Assembly: GCA_900769665.1 (NCBI GenBank)
Contig: CAAGHL010000056.1
Span: 1 to 39,963, forward strand
DNA from: Clostridia bacterium
GTDB taxonomy: Bacteria; Bacillota; Clostridia; Christensenellales; CAG-314
Length of the DNA: 39,963 nt
Reading direction: 5' to 3'
In this document: positions 27,714-36,600 of the stretch, one piece after another
How positions within the stretch are numbered: position 1 is the stretch's first letter
How the letters are laid out: each line of letters opens with the position of its first letter
Position numbers and translations under genes: made by a program
The notes under the pieces: model-generated
What the model was told of the DNA's origin: nothing
Database searches by the model: none
The model's input: the letters and a program-made list of their open reading frames with translations, nothing else

Positions 27714-27911
27714 TGTGAGCATTTCTCCTTGGTCGAGTTGTCGCTCGACTCGTACAGGCACGTATAAAAAAGCCCCACGCAAAGGTCGAAACGTCACCGC
27801 CGCACTTGGGTCAGCCGAGCAAAGCAAAATTTTGCGCCACGACTACCGTCGCAAGCCGTCTACAACTGCGGATAAACTCCGCCGAGGCAAGCATGCGTGT
27901 ACGACAAACGT

Positions 27912-27928
27912 CCCGACGAAACGTCGGG
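27912..27928 (-). terminator. Short GC hairpin after the small membrane gene
   Basis: CCCGACG-AAA-CGTCGGG, perfect 7-bp stem, eight bases after the stop codon of the 150-aa gene. There is no clear T-run, so termination may be partial and the ABC operon downstream could receive read-through. Confidence 0.45.
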
Positions 27929-27935
27929 CAAATAT

Positions 27936-28388
27936 TTAGGACAGAAATTGGATGTGATGTTTGAATGTGTGCGTGCAAGCGTTTACGCAAACGCAACGAC
28001 TTTTGCCGTAACTCGTCTTGGCACAAGTCCTGCGATATGCCGCCAATTTGACAATACGCTTGACGACAAACACAAAACTGCAACCGACAATGCCGGCAAC
28101 GGTGATTACGGCGTACAAACCGCAATCGGTCAGCAGTGCGCCAGCCATGCCGAAGGTTTGCATTACAAGAAGATGTAGCCCTTTGCAGACCAACTCCGCC
28201 ACTACGGAGAGGTTTACTCTACTGCCGTTGAACAGCAACGAAAGCACCACATTTGCAACAAAGTAGACAAATGCGACAAGCGCAAACTTGGCAATCGGTC
28301 TTATGACCGTGCCATATGTTTTTGCCTTATCGGTATTGTCGTGCGCTCCGTTATCGAAACAAGAAGCGGCAAATTGTGCAAAATTCAT
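27936..28388 (-). CDS. Small membrane protein, 150 aa, unknown
   Basis: No family recognised. About three hydrophobic segments (near residues 33-53, 68-88 and 90-115), then a basic, Cys-rich tail. The ATG at 28388 has GGTGA five bases upstream; alternative GTG starts lie 9-12 bases earlier. A near-consensus promoter (TTGACA-17-TATGAT) sits just upstream, which supports a real gene. It is upstream of the ABC operon on the same strand (222-base gap). Confidence 0.6.
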   Translation of the reverse strand: MNFAQFAASCFDNGAHDNTDKAKTYGTVIRPIAKFALVAFVYFVANVVLSLLFNGSRVNLSVVAELVCKGLHLLVMQTFGMAGALLTDCGLYAVITVAGIVGCSFVFVVKRIVKLAAYRRTCAKTSYGKSRCVCVNACTHTFKHHIQFLS

Positions 28389-28405
28389 CTTCTTCACCAC
28401 TAGTA

Positions 28406-28434
28406 ATCATACCAAAATCCGACGGCATTGTCAA
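28406..28434 (-). promoter_or_regulatory. Promoter of the 150-aa membrane gene
   Basis: Minus strand TTGACA (28429-28434), 17-base spacer, TATGAT (28406-28411), 17 bases before the ATG. Confidence 0.8.
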
Positions 28435-28589
28435 ACGATTAAACAAATATCCGCCGTTATCTACCGTTTCGGACAGTATTACAACACCTGACAATGACAT
28501 TTTGTCCCGTTTATTTTGCATAAACCGTCTTTTTTGTCACATATATTGTAGGTTCGCCTCAAAAAAAACCGCTTATTCGGCAAATTGAC

Positions 28590-28622
28590 AAAAAAACTCG
28601 CTTTCCGATCGAAAAGCGAGTC
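28590..28622 (-). terminator. Terminator after the XRE regulator gene
   Basis: Minus strand ACTCGCTTT, seven-base loop, AAAGCGAGT, then a T-run of at least six. Confidence 0.9.
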
Positions 28623-28652
28623 TGCAACAGTAATTAACACGGTTTTTTACAT

Positions 28653-29312
28653 TTACCTGTCGGCGGCTTCCGTTTTGTTTTTGCCCTGCCAAACAAAGGT
28701 TTTGTCGTTAATTTTTGTACCCTTTTTAAGTAAAAACAACAACACAAACCACAGTATCACCAACACTTGCAAAGCCGCGCCTATTAGGTAAAACAACCAA
28801 GAATTTGTCAACGGAATAAGGGTATTCAGTACCACGCACAGCGACCAAATAAGTCCGGATACCGTCAACGCGGTTTGCCAAATACGTCCCCACACGCAAC
28901 TGAACACCACCGCCACGATAAGCGAAACGGGTACAGCTACAAGGTAGGCGTACTTTGCTACAGGCATGCTGTCATCCACAAGCAGCCAAACCACCGTGAC
29001 GATTGTAGCGACCAAATACACCAAACCCACGGACAGCAAGCTGACCAACCAATGCCGAGCCGCACGAAAATGCTTGTTGTCGCCGACCTTTTTCTCGGCA
29101 ACTTGCTCGGAAAAGAAGTCGTCTACCTTAATGCCGTATATGTCGGCAATGGTTTTTAGCACCACGACGTCGGGGATGGCTTCGGCGCGCTCCCACTTGC
29201 TGACGGCTTTGTCGCTGTAATTCAGTTTTTCGGCAAGCTGTTGTTGCGTAAGCCCTGCCTTCTTTCGGTAACCGACAAGGTTGTCGGCAATTGTTTGTTT
29301 AATGTCGTTCAT
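28653..29312 (-). CDS. XRE-family regulator with membrane domain, 219 aa
   Basis: An N-terminal Cro/C1-type helix-turn-helix (about residues 8-62: LTQQQLAEKLNYSDKAVSKWERAEAIPDV) joins a C-terminal domain with four hydrophobic spans (about 85-200). The fusion is common in Firmicutes and suggests a DNA-binding protein tethered to the membrane. The ATG at 29312 is chosen because the HTH begins there. No ribosome site precedes it, but a promoter -10 box (TACAAT) ends six bases upstream, implying a leaderless transcript. It is divergent from degV across a region with seven GGTAGAG/CTCTACC heptamers, likely its operators. Confidence 0.88.
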   Translation of the reverse strand: MNDIKQTIADNLVGYRKKAGLTQQQLAEKLNYSDKAVSKWERAEAIPDVVVLKTIADIYGIKVDDFFSEQVAEKKVGDNKHFRAARHWLVSLLSVGLVYLVATIVTVVWLLVDDSMPVAKYAYLVAVPVSLIVAVVFSCVWGRIWQTALTVSGLIWSLCVVLNTLIPLTNSWLFYLIGAALQVLVILWFVLLFLLKKGTKINDKTFVWQGKNKTEAADR

Positions 29313-29318
29313 AGCTAA

Positions 29319-29347
29319 ATTGTACCACCGTTTAGATTTTTTTGCAA
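29319..29347 (-). promoter_or_regulatory. XRE gene promoter, leaderless configuration
   Basis: Minus strand TTGCAA (29342-29347), 17 bases, TACAAT (29319-29324). Only TTAGCT separates the -10 box from the ATG, so transcription should begin at or next to the start codon. Confidence 0.7.
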
Positions 29348-29360
29348 CCAAATTGACGAT

Positions 29361-29480
29361 TCTACCCACGGTAGAGTGTTGAAAAATAACTCTACCGCGC
29401 AAAAAATTCCTCTACCGACGCGTTTTTGCTCTCTACAAAACGCATTTTCAAACGTAGAGTTGCACAATTCAACGGTAGGG
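29361..29480. promoter_or_regulatory. Cluster of seven GGTAGAG/CTCTACC operator-like heptamers
   Basis: Copies: TCTACC 29361-29366, GGTAGAG 29370-29376, CTCTACC 29390-29396, CTCTACC 29410-29416, CTCTACA 29431-29437, GTAGAG 29454-29459, GGTAGGG 29474-29480. The first two form a 16-base palindrome with a 3-base centre next to the XRE -35 box. The last one abuts the degV promoter. Probable binding sites for the XRE protein. Confidence 0.65.
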
Positions 29481-29508
29481 TGCATTGTGGCGGAAGTTGT
29501 CGTATAAT
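29480..29508 (+). promoter_or_regulatory. degV promoter
   Basis: TATAAT at 29503-29508. The -35 region (29480-29485, GTGCAT) is poor and is overlapped at its edge by heptamer GGTAGGG, which fits regulated initiation. Confidence 0.6.
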
Positions 29509-29549
29509 ACAATTACATTACAACACGCACATGAAAGGAGCCTTAAACA

Positions 29550-30422
29550 ATGTTTACCATTACATGCGAATCAACGGTCGATTTGTCGATAGAGTACCTT
29601 CACAAGCGCAATTGCGACGCAATTTGTTACTCCTACTTCCTCGGCACAGAGGAACGCGTCGACCACATGCAAAACACGCCGGAAACGCTGGAACAATTTT
29701 ACAAAGACCTAGAAGAATACAAACCCACCACATCGCAAATAGGCGGAGAACTTTACAAGGACTTCTTCCGCGCGCACCTGTCTAACGGCAATTTGTTACA
29801 CCTTGCGTTCGGATCGGGGATGTCACAGTCGGTGTTCAACGCCATGAAAGCAGCCGACGAAATCAACGCCGAAGCGGGCAAAAAAGTCGTCACCGTAATT
29901 GACACTACTTGTAGTTGCATTGGCTACGGACTGATTGTAGACAATATTCTCGACATGCGCGACAACGGCGCAACCGAAGAGGAACTTGTCGCATGGTTGG
30001 AGAAAAACAAATATCGCGTGCACCACCAATTTTTCACCACAACTCTCAGCTACTTCAAACGTAGCGGACGTGTGTCTTGGGCAGCGGCAGTACTCGGCAA
30101 TTTGTTGAAGATCTGTCCGATCATGCGCCTAAACCACGACGGAAAAATTGTCGCTTACGGCAAAGTACTGAGCGTAAGCAAAGCCCTCGACAAAACCCTC
30201 GAAGAAATTTCCGCGCACATCGAAAACGGCAGTCAATACAACGGCAAACTGTGGATAGCACACAGCAACTGCATACAAACCGCCGAAAAAACGCGCAGCA
30301 AACTTGCCGAAGCCTACCCCGCTGCGGACATAAGATTGTTTGACATCGGTCCGATCATCGCATGTCATTGCGGCCCCGGTACGGTGGCAATTTTCTTCAT
30401 GGGCGACGATCGTAAGGCGTAA
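29550..30422 (+). CDS. DegV family fatty-acid-binding protein, 290 aa
   Basis: FakB-type protein that holds a fatty acid for phosphorylation by FakA. Visible family features: the N-terminal MFTITCESTVDL strand, TSQ at 61-63 after a helix, the FGSGMSQS loop (87-94), and the C-terminal HCGPGTVAIFF (273-283) that closes the lipid-head pocket. Length is typical. AAAGGAG lies upstream of the ATG. A membrane protein gene follows 19 bases later and is probably cotranscribed. No fakA is in the window. Confidence 0.92.
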   Translation: MFTITCESTVDLSIEYLHKRNCDAICYSYFLGTEERVDHMQNTPETLEQFYKDLEEYKPTTSQIGGELYKDFFRAHLSNGNLLHLAFGSGMSQSVFNAMKAADEINAEAGKKVVTVIDTTCSCIGYGLIVDNILDMRDNGATEEELVAWLEKNKYRVHHQFFTTTLSYFKRSGRVSWAAAVLGNLLKICPIMRLNHDGKIVAYGKVLSVSKALDKTLEEISAHIENGSQYNGKLWIAHSNCIQTAEKTRSKLAEAYPAADIRLFDIGPIIACHCGPGTVAIFFMGDDRKA

Positions 30423-30441
30423 CTCACTAGCAGGAGAAGCC

Positions 30442-31008
30442 ATGAAACAAAATATAGCCAAAATAGTACGCGTCGCGTCGCTTTCTCCATTTACCGCGGC
30501 GGTAACGCTTGTAATAATGTACGCAAGCGGCATTGTAACGCACTACACTCAGCTGATTGCTACGTTGTGTTGTTTGACGGTGTTGCCAATGTTATCCTAC
30601 CCGATTCATCTTGCCATCCCCAAACTGCGCGCAAAAGGCAGAGACGGCGAACGTAGTCTTGCGATAATATTTTCCGTAGTAGGCTATGCCGTAATTACAG
30701 TGCTTTGCTTTGCGCTTGGCTACCCTGCCAAGCTGACGGCATTTGTGCTGACATACCTTGTAAGCGGCGCAATACTGTTTGTGTGTAGATTGTTCGGCGC
30801 ACGCCCCAGCGGTCACTGTTGCGGCGTATCGGGGCCGATTGCCTACCTTATTGCCTTTGTCAGCCCGTGGTACGCATTTGCCGCACTACTGCTTGTGCCT
30901 GTTGCGTGGTCGTGCCTGTCGCTGAAACGCCACACGTTGTTGCAATGCGTGGTCGGCGCAGCAATATCCGTGGTCGCTTTGGGAATTTCGGCACTAATTT
31001 TGCTGTAA
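30442..31008 (+). CDS. PAP2-like membrane protein, 188 aa
   Basis: Six or so hydrophobic spans. Two PAP2 phosphatase-like motifs are visible: RPSGHCCG (about residues 132-139, motif 2 PSGH) and SLKRHTLLQCVVG (about 160-172, like the SR-x5-H motif 3). The first KxxxxxxRP motif is not apparent, so catalytic activity is doubtful or uses a variant. AGGAGA precedes the ATG. Position after degV suggests a lipid-related role. A strong terminator follows. Confidence 0.75.
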   Translation: MKQNIAKIVRVASLSPFTAAVTLVIMYASGIVTHYTQLIATLCCLTVLPMLSYPIHLAIPKLRAKGRDGERSLAIIFSVVGYAVITVLCFALGYPAKLTAFVLTYLVSGAILFVCRLFGARPSGHCCGVSGPIAYLIAFVSPWYAFAALLLVPVAWSCLSLKRHTLLQCVVGAAISVVALGISALILL

Positions 31009-31054
31009 TATGCACCGCCGATAGACACGATAATCCAAATCAATTTACAATAAT

Positions 31055-31126
31055 AAACGACGTCGAAAAGTGACGTTAGCGCAAAATTTTTCGCGAAATG
31101 TCACTTTTTCCGACGTCGTTTTTTTA
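31055..31126 (+). terminator. Strong terminator after the degV operon
   Basis: ACGACGTCG-AAAAGTGAC pairs with GTCACTTTTT-CCGACGTCGT around a ~26-base AT-rich loop that itself contains GCGCAAAA/TTTTTCGC. It ends in seven or more Ts. It marks the left border of the AT-rich island. Confidence 0.9.
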
Positions 31127-31237
31127 CTTTATTTTTAAGTTTTTCCGCTTACTACGTTATTATCGTTCATATTTTTCACGCATTTTCGTGCAAAAACGAT
31201 ACGTACCGCAAGAATAAAAAAAAAATTTAGGTAGTAT

Positions 31238-31408
31238 TTGACAAAAAGTATGTCTTTGCCGTAATAATTTTCCTCTGCATAAGATAGAATTGCCCAATTT
31301 ACGGTTTATTCTAACGAGATTGGAACCACGTACTAATATTAAGTTTTTTCGTTTTTTTACTCCTATGCTTTACAATATCACCATTGACGCTCGTCGCTTT
31401 GATCAAAG
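31238..31408 (+). promoter_or_regulatory. Candidate integrase promoter and palindromic operator
   Basis: TTGACA (31238-31243) and TAATAA (31262-31267), spacing 18. A perfect 12-bp palindrome CTTTGATCAAAG lies at 31397-31408, 32 bases before the integrase ATG. The rest of 31127-31440 shows no gene. Confidence 0.4.
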
Positions 31409-31440
31409 TCAGAATTTTCAAATTAGCAAGGGGAATAAAA

Positions 31441-32367
31441 ATGAACTACAAAGATTGGTTAAACATTTGGCTTGACAACTACATAAAACCAAGTGCAAAA
31501 GAACGCACATATATTCGTTATGCGCAACTTATACGCACGCACATTGCCCCAAAAATCGGCGACGCAGACCTAAACGCTCTCACGCCCATCGTTTTGCAAT
31601 CGTTTGTGACGGAATTATTGAATACCGGCAATCTGAAAACCGGCAAAGAGTTGTCGGCAAACTTTGTGAATATGGTTATATCCGTTATTCAAAACTCATT
31701 GAAAACGGCGCATTTAATCGGTATCACAAACGAATATGTGGCAAACAAAATAAAACGCCCAAAGACAAAGGAAAAGCAAGTAGAATGTTTTTCTTGTCAG
31801 GAGCAGAAGAAAATTGAAAATCACGTATTAAATAGCGACAAAGACAAGTTGTTTGGTATTGTATTATGTCTTTACACGGGTTTACGCATCGGCGAATTGC
31901 TTGCTTTAACGTGGGACGATATCGATTTCGGCAAAGGGTTACTTTTTGTTTCAAAAACCTGCCACGACGGAAACGACGGTATAAATCATATCCGCATTAT
32001 AGACAGCCCGAAAACCGTTCATTCCCGTCGAGTGATACCTTTGCCAAAACAAATATTGCCCTTGCTTAAAGGTATTAAAAGGCGATCCAAATGCGAGTAT
32101 ATCGTAGCCGACGGCGAAAAGCCCGTGTTTGTGCGCTCGTATCAACGAACTTTTGAGTTTCTATTGAAAAAACTGAATATTCCGCATAAAGGCTTTCATT
32201 CCTTACGCCATACGTTTGCAACCCGCGCAATGGAATGCGGTATGGACGTAAAAACTCTCTCGGAACTGTTAGGACATAAAAATGCAACGATTACGCTTAA
32301 TCGATATGCCCACTCTCTTTTAGAACACAAGGTAGATATGATGAATCGTCTGGGTAAATTGCTATAA
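31441..32367 (+). CDS. Tyrosine recombinase/integrase, 308 aa
   Basis: Site-specific recombinase of the phage/ICE integrase type. It has an N-terminal SAM-like core-binding domain (about 1-100) and a C-terminal catalytic domain. Catalytic residues: Arg149 in TGLRIGE, His253 and Arg256 in HSLRHTF, His279 in LLGHKN and nucleophile Tyr289 in NRYAHS; Lys191 (SPKTVHSRR) fits the beta-hairpin lysine. About 60 residues shorter than full Tn916-type integrases, as the N-terminal arm-binding domain is missing. The ATG at 31441 has AAGGGG upstream. It heads an AT-rich plus-strand island. Confidence 0.92.
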   Translation: MNYKDWLNIWLDNYIKPSAKERTYIRYAQLIRTHIAPKIGDADLNALTPIVLQSFVTELLNTGNLKTGKELSANFVNMVISVIQNSLKTAHLIGITNEYVANKIKRPKTKEKQVECFSCQEQKKIENHVLNSDKDKLFGIVLCLYTGLRIGELLALTWDDIDFGKGLLFVSKTCHDGNDGINHIRIIDSPKTVHSRRVIPLPKQILPLLKGIKRRSKCEYIVADGEKPVFVRSYQRTFEFLLKKLNIPHKGFHSLRHTFATRAMECGMDVKTLSELLGHKNATITLNRYAHSLLEHKVDMMNRLGKLL

Positions 32368-32382
32368 AAAACAACTAAAAAA

Positions 32383-32411
32383 CGTGCATCAAACAGAATA
32401 ATCGATGCACG
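32383..32411 (+). terminator. Hairpin after the integrase gene
   Basis: CGTGCATC (32383-32390) pairs with GATGCACG (32404-32411), then CTTTT; 16 bases after the stop. Its arms contain two copies of the GATGCAC motif. Confidence 0.6.
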
Positions 32412-32582
32412 CTTTTCAAATATTATAACAAAAAAACTAAATAAAATCAAGATGTATTGACGGCTTGCACATGAAATTTTGTGCAAGCCTTTTCTTTTTT
32501 GATGCACTTGCAAAAGGAATCCAAACAAGTTTTTGCGTGGAATATTCTGATTGATGCACTATCAGTGGCTGAAAAGTGCATC
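32384..32582. promoter_or_regulatory. Five GATGCAC/GTGCATC sites between integrase and restriction genes
   Basis: GTGCATC 32384-32390 and 32576-32582; GATGCAC 32404-32410, 32501-32507 and 32553-32559. The last pair lies in hairpin GATGCACT-14-AGTGCATC (32553-32582). Candidates for integrase, regulator or methylase recognition sites. No gene is seen in 32368-32678. Confidence 0.5.
32462..32500 (+). terminator. Second terminator after the integrase gene
   Basis: GGCTTGCAC, ten-base loop, GTGCAAGCC, then TTTTCTTTTTT. Textbook intrinsic terminator. Confidence 0.85.
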
Positions 32583-32678
32583 AAAAACAATGTGGCATTT
32601 AGTTTTTTATTTTAATTGCCTTCTATGTTTCATCGCTCAAACAGCCATGCTTTACTACTTTTGGCAAAGGATGAAGCA

Positions 32679-33680
32679 ATGAAGGTAGACTTCTCGAAGA
32701 TAGAAATAAATTCCAAATATATCTATTCGCTGGATTCTCGGGTGTTGAAAATTCTTCTCAAAGATAAAACAACCAAGAAAAATATCATTTGGGCTACCGA
32801 TGAATATGCAAATTTCGGTACGGGATATTCCGCATCCGACGAAATTTATCCTACTGATATCGAGGGCATTGCGTCCGTTATCACCCCGAGAGTGGCAAAA
32901 AGCAAAGAATCTCAAACGACGCGTATCCGCGGCATGGCAGAAGTTTTTACTCCGTCTTGGGTTTGCAATAAACAAAACAACCTAATCGATTGTGCTTGGT
33001 TTGGTAGAGAAAATATTTTTAATTTCGAAACCGAAAAGGGTTGGCAAACGATAGAAAGCAAGGTTGTTTTTCCAAACGAAAAAGGTAAATCGTGGCAGGA
33101 CTATGTGAAAGCAAACCGCCTTGAAATCTCTTGCGGCGAAGCGCCTTACCTTACAAGTCGCTATGACGCAGTATCCGGCGAAATCATTCCTGTACATGAC
33201 AGAATCGGCTTTTTAGACAGAAAACTGCGTATTGTGTCTGAAAACACAGATTCCGAGCCCGATTGGTACTTTTGGGCAAAGAAGGCGGTACAAAGCGTAT
33301 ACGGATATGATTGGCAAGGCGATAACATCCTTCTTGCTCGCGAAAACTTACTTTTTACCTTTATTGAGTTTTACGAATCAAAATTCGGCGTGCCACCTAT
33401 ACCCGAGTATCTATCGGATATTGCAAAAGTTTTGGTTTGGAACATATTTCAAATGGACGGTATCAAGTTTGTCATACCAAACAGTTGTAAAAACACAATC
33501 GTTTCAACAGAAACACTTTTTGGCGTTAAAACAAAAGAAGAACGTTGTATTGGTTGTCAAAAGAACGACCACGGCAAGCACAACGGCATTTATTGCAGGA
33601 CTTATGACTGGGTGGCAAATGAATCTGTAGAGTTTTATTCAACTTTTATAAGGGGGAAATTGAAGAATGATAAAGTATGA
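32679..33680 (+). CDS. 'Restriction endonuclease subunit M'-type protein, 333 aa
   Basis: The ATG at 32679 has AAAGGA seven bases upstream. Hallmarks: EVFTPSWVCNKQNNLID (88-104), which looks like methylase motif X; APYLTSRYD (155-163); DRIGFLDRKLRIV (174-186); WQGDNILLARENLL (212-225); and a possible zinc site CIGC-x4-HGKH (Cys290, Cys293, His298, His301). I recall this pattern from proteins annotated as restriction endonuclease subunit M. No NPPY catalytic motif and no clear AdoMet glycine loop are visible, so it may be a catalytically dead methylase-like partner. Its end overlaps the next gene by 14 bases, pointing to coupled translation and a shared complex. Confidence 0.82.
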   Translation: MKVDFSKIEINSKYIYSLDSRVLKILLKDKTTKKNIIWATDEYANFGTGYSASDEIYPTDIEGIASVITPRVAKSKESQTTRIRGMAEVFTPSWVCNKQNNLIDCAWFGRENIFNFETEKGWQTIESKVVFPNEKGKSWQDYVKANRLEISCGEAPYLTSRYDAVSGEIIPVHDRIGFLDRKLRIVSENTDSEPDWYFWAKKAVQSVYGYDWQGDNILLARENLLFTFIEFYESKFGVPPIPEYLSDIAKVLVWNIFQMDGIKFVIPNSCKNTIVSTETLFGVKTKEERCIGCQKNDHGKHNGIYCRTYDWVANESVEFYSTFIRGKLKNDKV

Positions 33681-36600
33681 CGTTGCGAAATACAATTTAA
33701 TTTACATATACGCCATAGATGACGACGCTCATAAGGGATTGTTAAAAATAGGTCAAACTTCGTTTTCCTCGTCATATAGCATTGCGCAATTATCGCCTAA
33801 TTGCCCTGCGTTAAATCAAAATGCTCACTTGCGTATTCAACAACAGACGAAAACGGCGTTGGTTTCCTATAACTTGCTTTATACCGAGTTGGCAACAAGA
33901 ACAATAACTATGCAAGACGGCTCGTCGCAAATACAGTCTTTCGAAGATCACGATGTGCATAATGTTTTGCTAAATTCAGGTTTCCATTCAAAGAAATTTA
34001 TTGAAAGCGGCAAGCCAAGCGAATGGTTCGAGGTTGATTTTGATTCCGCAAAGAAGGCAATCGAAGCCGTAAAACAAGGAAGAACCTCTCTTGTGCCCAA
34101 CAGTTATGGTATTTCTGTATATAAACCAAAAATCACTTTGCGCCGCGAGCAAGAAGAAAACGTTAAGTACACGATCGACATTTTCAAACGCTACGACACT
34201 ATGCTTTGGGATTGCAAAATGCGTTACGGAAAAACCGTTACCGCATATGAACTTATAAAACGCCAAGGCTACAAAAAAGTAATTGTCATTACCCATCGCC
34301 CGGCTGTTGAAGACAGTTGGGGTTCCGACCATGACTTAATATTCGGCGACGGCAATCATTTATTTATCGATAAAACGCAAAACACATCGTATGTTTATGA
34401 CGATAAAATAGACTATCAAAACGACTGTAAACTGAAACAAATTATTGCCGACGGCACTCCATTTGTGTATTTTGCATCCATTCAGGATTTGCGCGGTTCT
34501 ACTCGTGTAGGAGGCAAATTCAATAAAAACAATGCCGTTTTCGATACGGACTGGGATTTGTTAATCATTGACGAAGCGCACGAAGGCACTGCGACAGATT
34601 TGGGCGATGCGGTTATAAATAATATACGCAAACCTAATACAAAGGTTTTGCTACTTTCAGGTACGCCGTACAACATTTTAAGAGACTTTGGTGAAAACAA
34701 GTACACATGGACTTACGTTGACGAGCAAAAGGCAAAAAAAGCGTGGGACGAAGATCATCCCGATGAAAGGAATCCTTACGAAGAACTTCCGAAGATGAAT
34801 ATTTTCACCTTCGACCTTTCCGAAAAGATTCCCACTTCCTATCGTTACGTCACGGAAGACTCCGCATTTAACTTCCGTGAGTTTTTCCGTACATGGACGG
34901 GCGACAAAGATAAAGATTTCCGTGAAATACCCGAAGGACAAACCGTCGGCGATTTTGTATACGCAGACGACGTTTACGATTTTCTTTCGTTGATTTCAAA
35001 GGATGATCCTGACAGCAATTATCCGTTTTCGACCGAAGAATACCGCGAAATGTTTGCGCACACGTTTTGGATTGTTCCCGGCGTAAAGGAAGCAAAAACG
35101 TTAAGCGCAATGATACAAAATCATCCTAATTTCAAGGATTTTGAAGTTGTAAATATTGCAGGTGACGGCGATGAAGAAAAGCCATACGATGAAGCACTGG
35201 CTCTCGTAAAAAGTTGTATTAAGTCCTATCCGAGAACGATTACCATTTCTTGCGGTAAATTGACCACTGGTGTAACAGTCCGGGAATGGACAGGCATTAT
35301 GATGTTGTCGGGCTCTTCTACTACGTCTGCGCAAGGCTATATGCAGGCAATATTCCGCGTGCAATCCCCGGGGTATATCAACGGCAAGCAAAAGAAAAAC
35401 TGTTACGTATTCGATTTTGCTCCCGACAGAACGCTGAAAGTAATTGCCGAAGTACATAGAGTTACACATAAAAGCAGTCAAAGTGACGAAAAGGCAAAAT
35501 CGGCTCTCGGAGAGTTTATAAACTTCTGTCCGATTATTTCCGTTGAAGGCACGGCGATGCGCACTTACGACGTTGCGGAAATGATGCGGCAGATTAAGCG
35601 TATTTCTGTTGAAACGGCTATCAACAGCGGTTTCGACGACGACACCATTTACATCGCCGATGCGGGCATGAATCTGACAGAAATCGACGCAGAACTTCTT
35701 CGTAAATTATCCGACGTTGTATCCCCTAAAAAGAAAGGTCAAAAACAGACCGAAGTCGATATAAACAAAACCGGCATGACGGACGAGCAACGCAAACTTG
35801 CCAAAAAAGCCGAACGCAAACCTAAAAAAGACTTGACCGAAGAAGAAAAGAAGGCTTTGGAACTGTACAAACAGCAAAAAGAAGAACAAAAGAAGCTGTT
35901 CAATCTCCTTCGTGCAGTATCTATCCGATTGCCGTTGTTGTTTTACGGCGCAGATGCCGACATAACGCAAATAATTCACCTTAAAGATTTTGTCACCATT
36001 GTCGATACGGAATCCTGGGAAGAATTTATGCCAAAGGGACTCCGACAAGAATTGTTCCTCGATATTTTGAAGTATTACGACGAAGACGTTGTTGTCGGCG
36101 CAGGACTGAGAATCCGTAAACTTGCAAAAGCCGCAGACGAATTGCCTCCGACACTTAGAGCAAAGCGTATCGTAGAAATTATGTCGAAGTTCAAAAATCC
36201 CGATAAAGAAACCGTCCTTACCCCGTGGCGAGTGGTAAATATGCACATGGGCAATACGCTTGGCGGTTACAACTTTTTTGACGAGCAATTTCAAAAGGAA
36301 ATCGACGAACCGAGATTTATCGACCAAGGCGACGTCAGCGCCGACTTGTTTTTGAACACCGACGCTAAAATCTTGGAAATGAACTCAAAGTCGGGCTTAT
36401 ATCCGCTGTATCTTGCCTACTCGTTTTATATGCTCAATGTTTCGGGCAACGAAAGAGATTTACCGCTTGAAGAAGCGCAAAAGATATGGTTTGATACGTT
36501 GGACAAGCATATATACGTCCTTTGCAAAACAAAAATGGCACGTATGATTACGATTCGTACGCTTGCCGGCTATTCCGGCAAAAATGTCCACGCCATTTAT

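Noticed and set aside
27721..27935. Promoter directly before the YwaF-ABC operon
   Set aside because: No pair of boxes with acceptable spacing was found; only weak TATACG-like matches.
31127..31440. Left attachment site copying the tRNA-Arg 3' end
   Set aside because: I compared the tRNA-Arg 3' sequence with the region before the integrase and saw no convincing duplicate.
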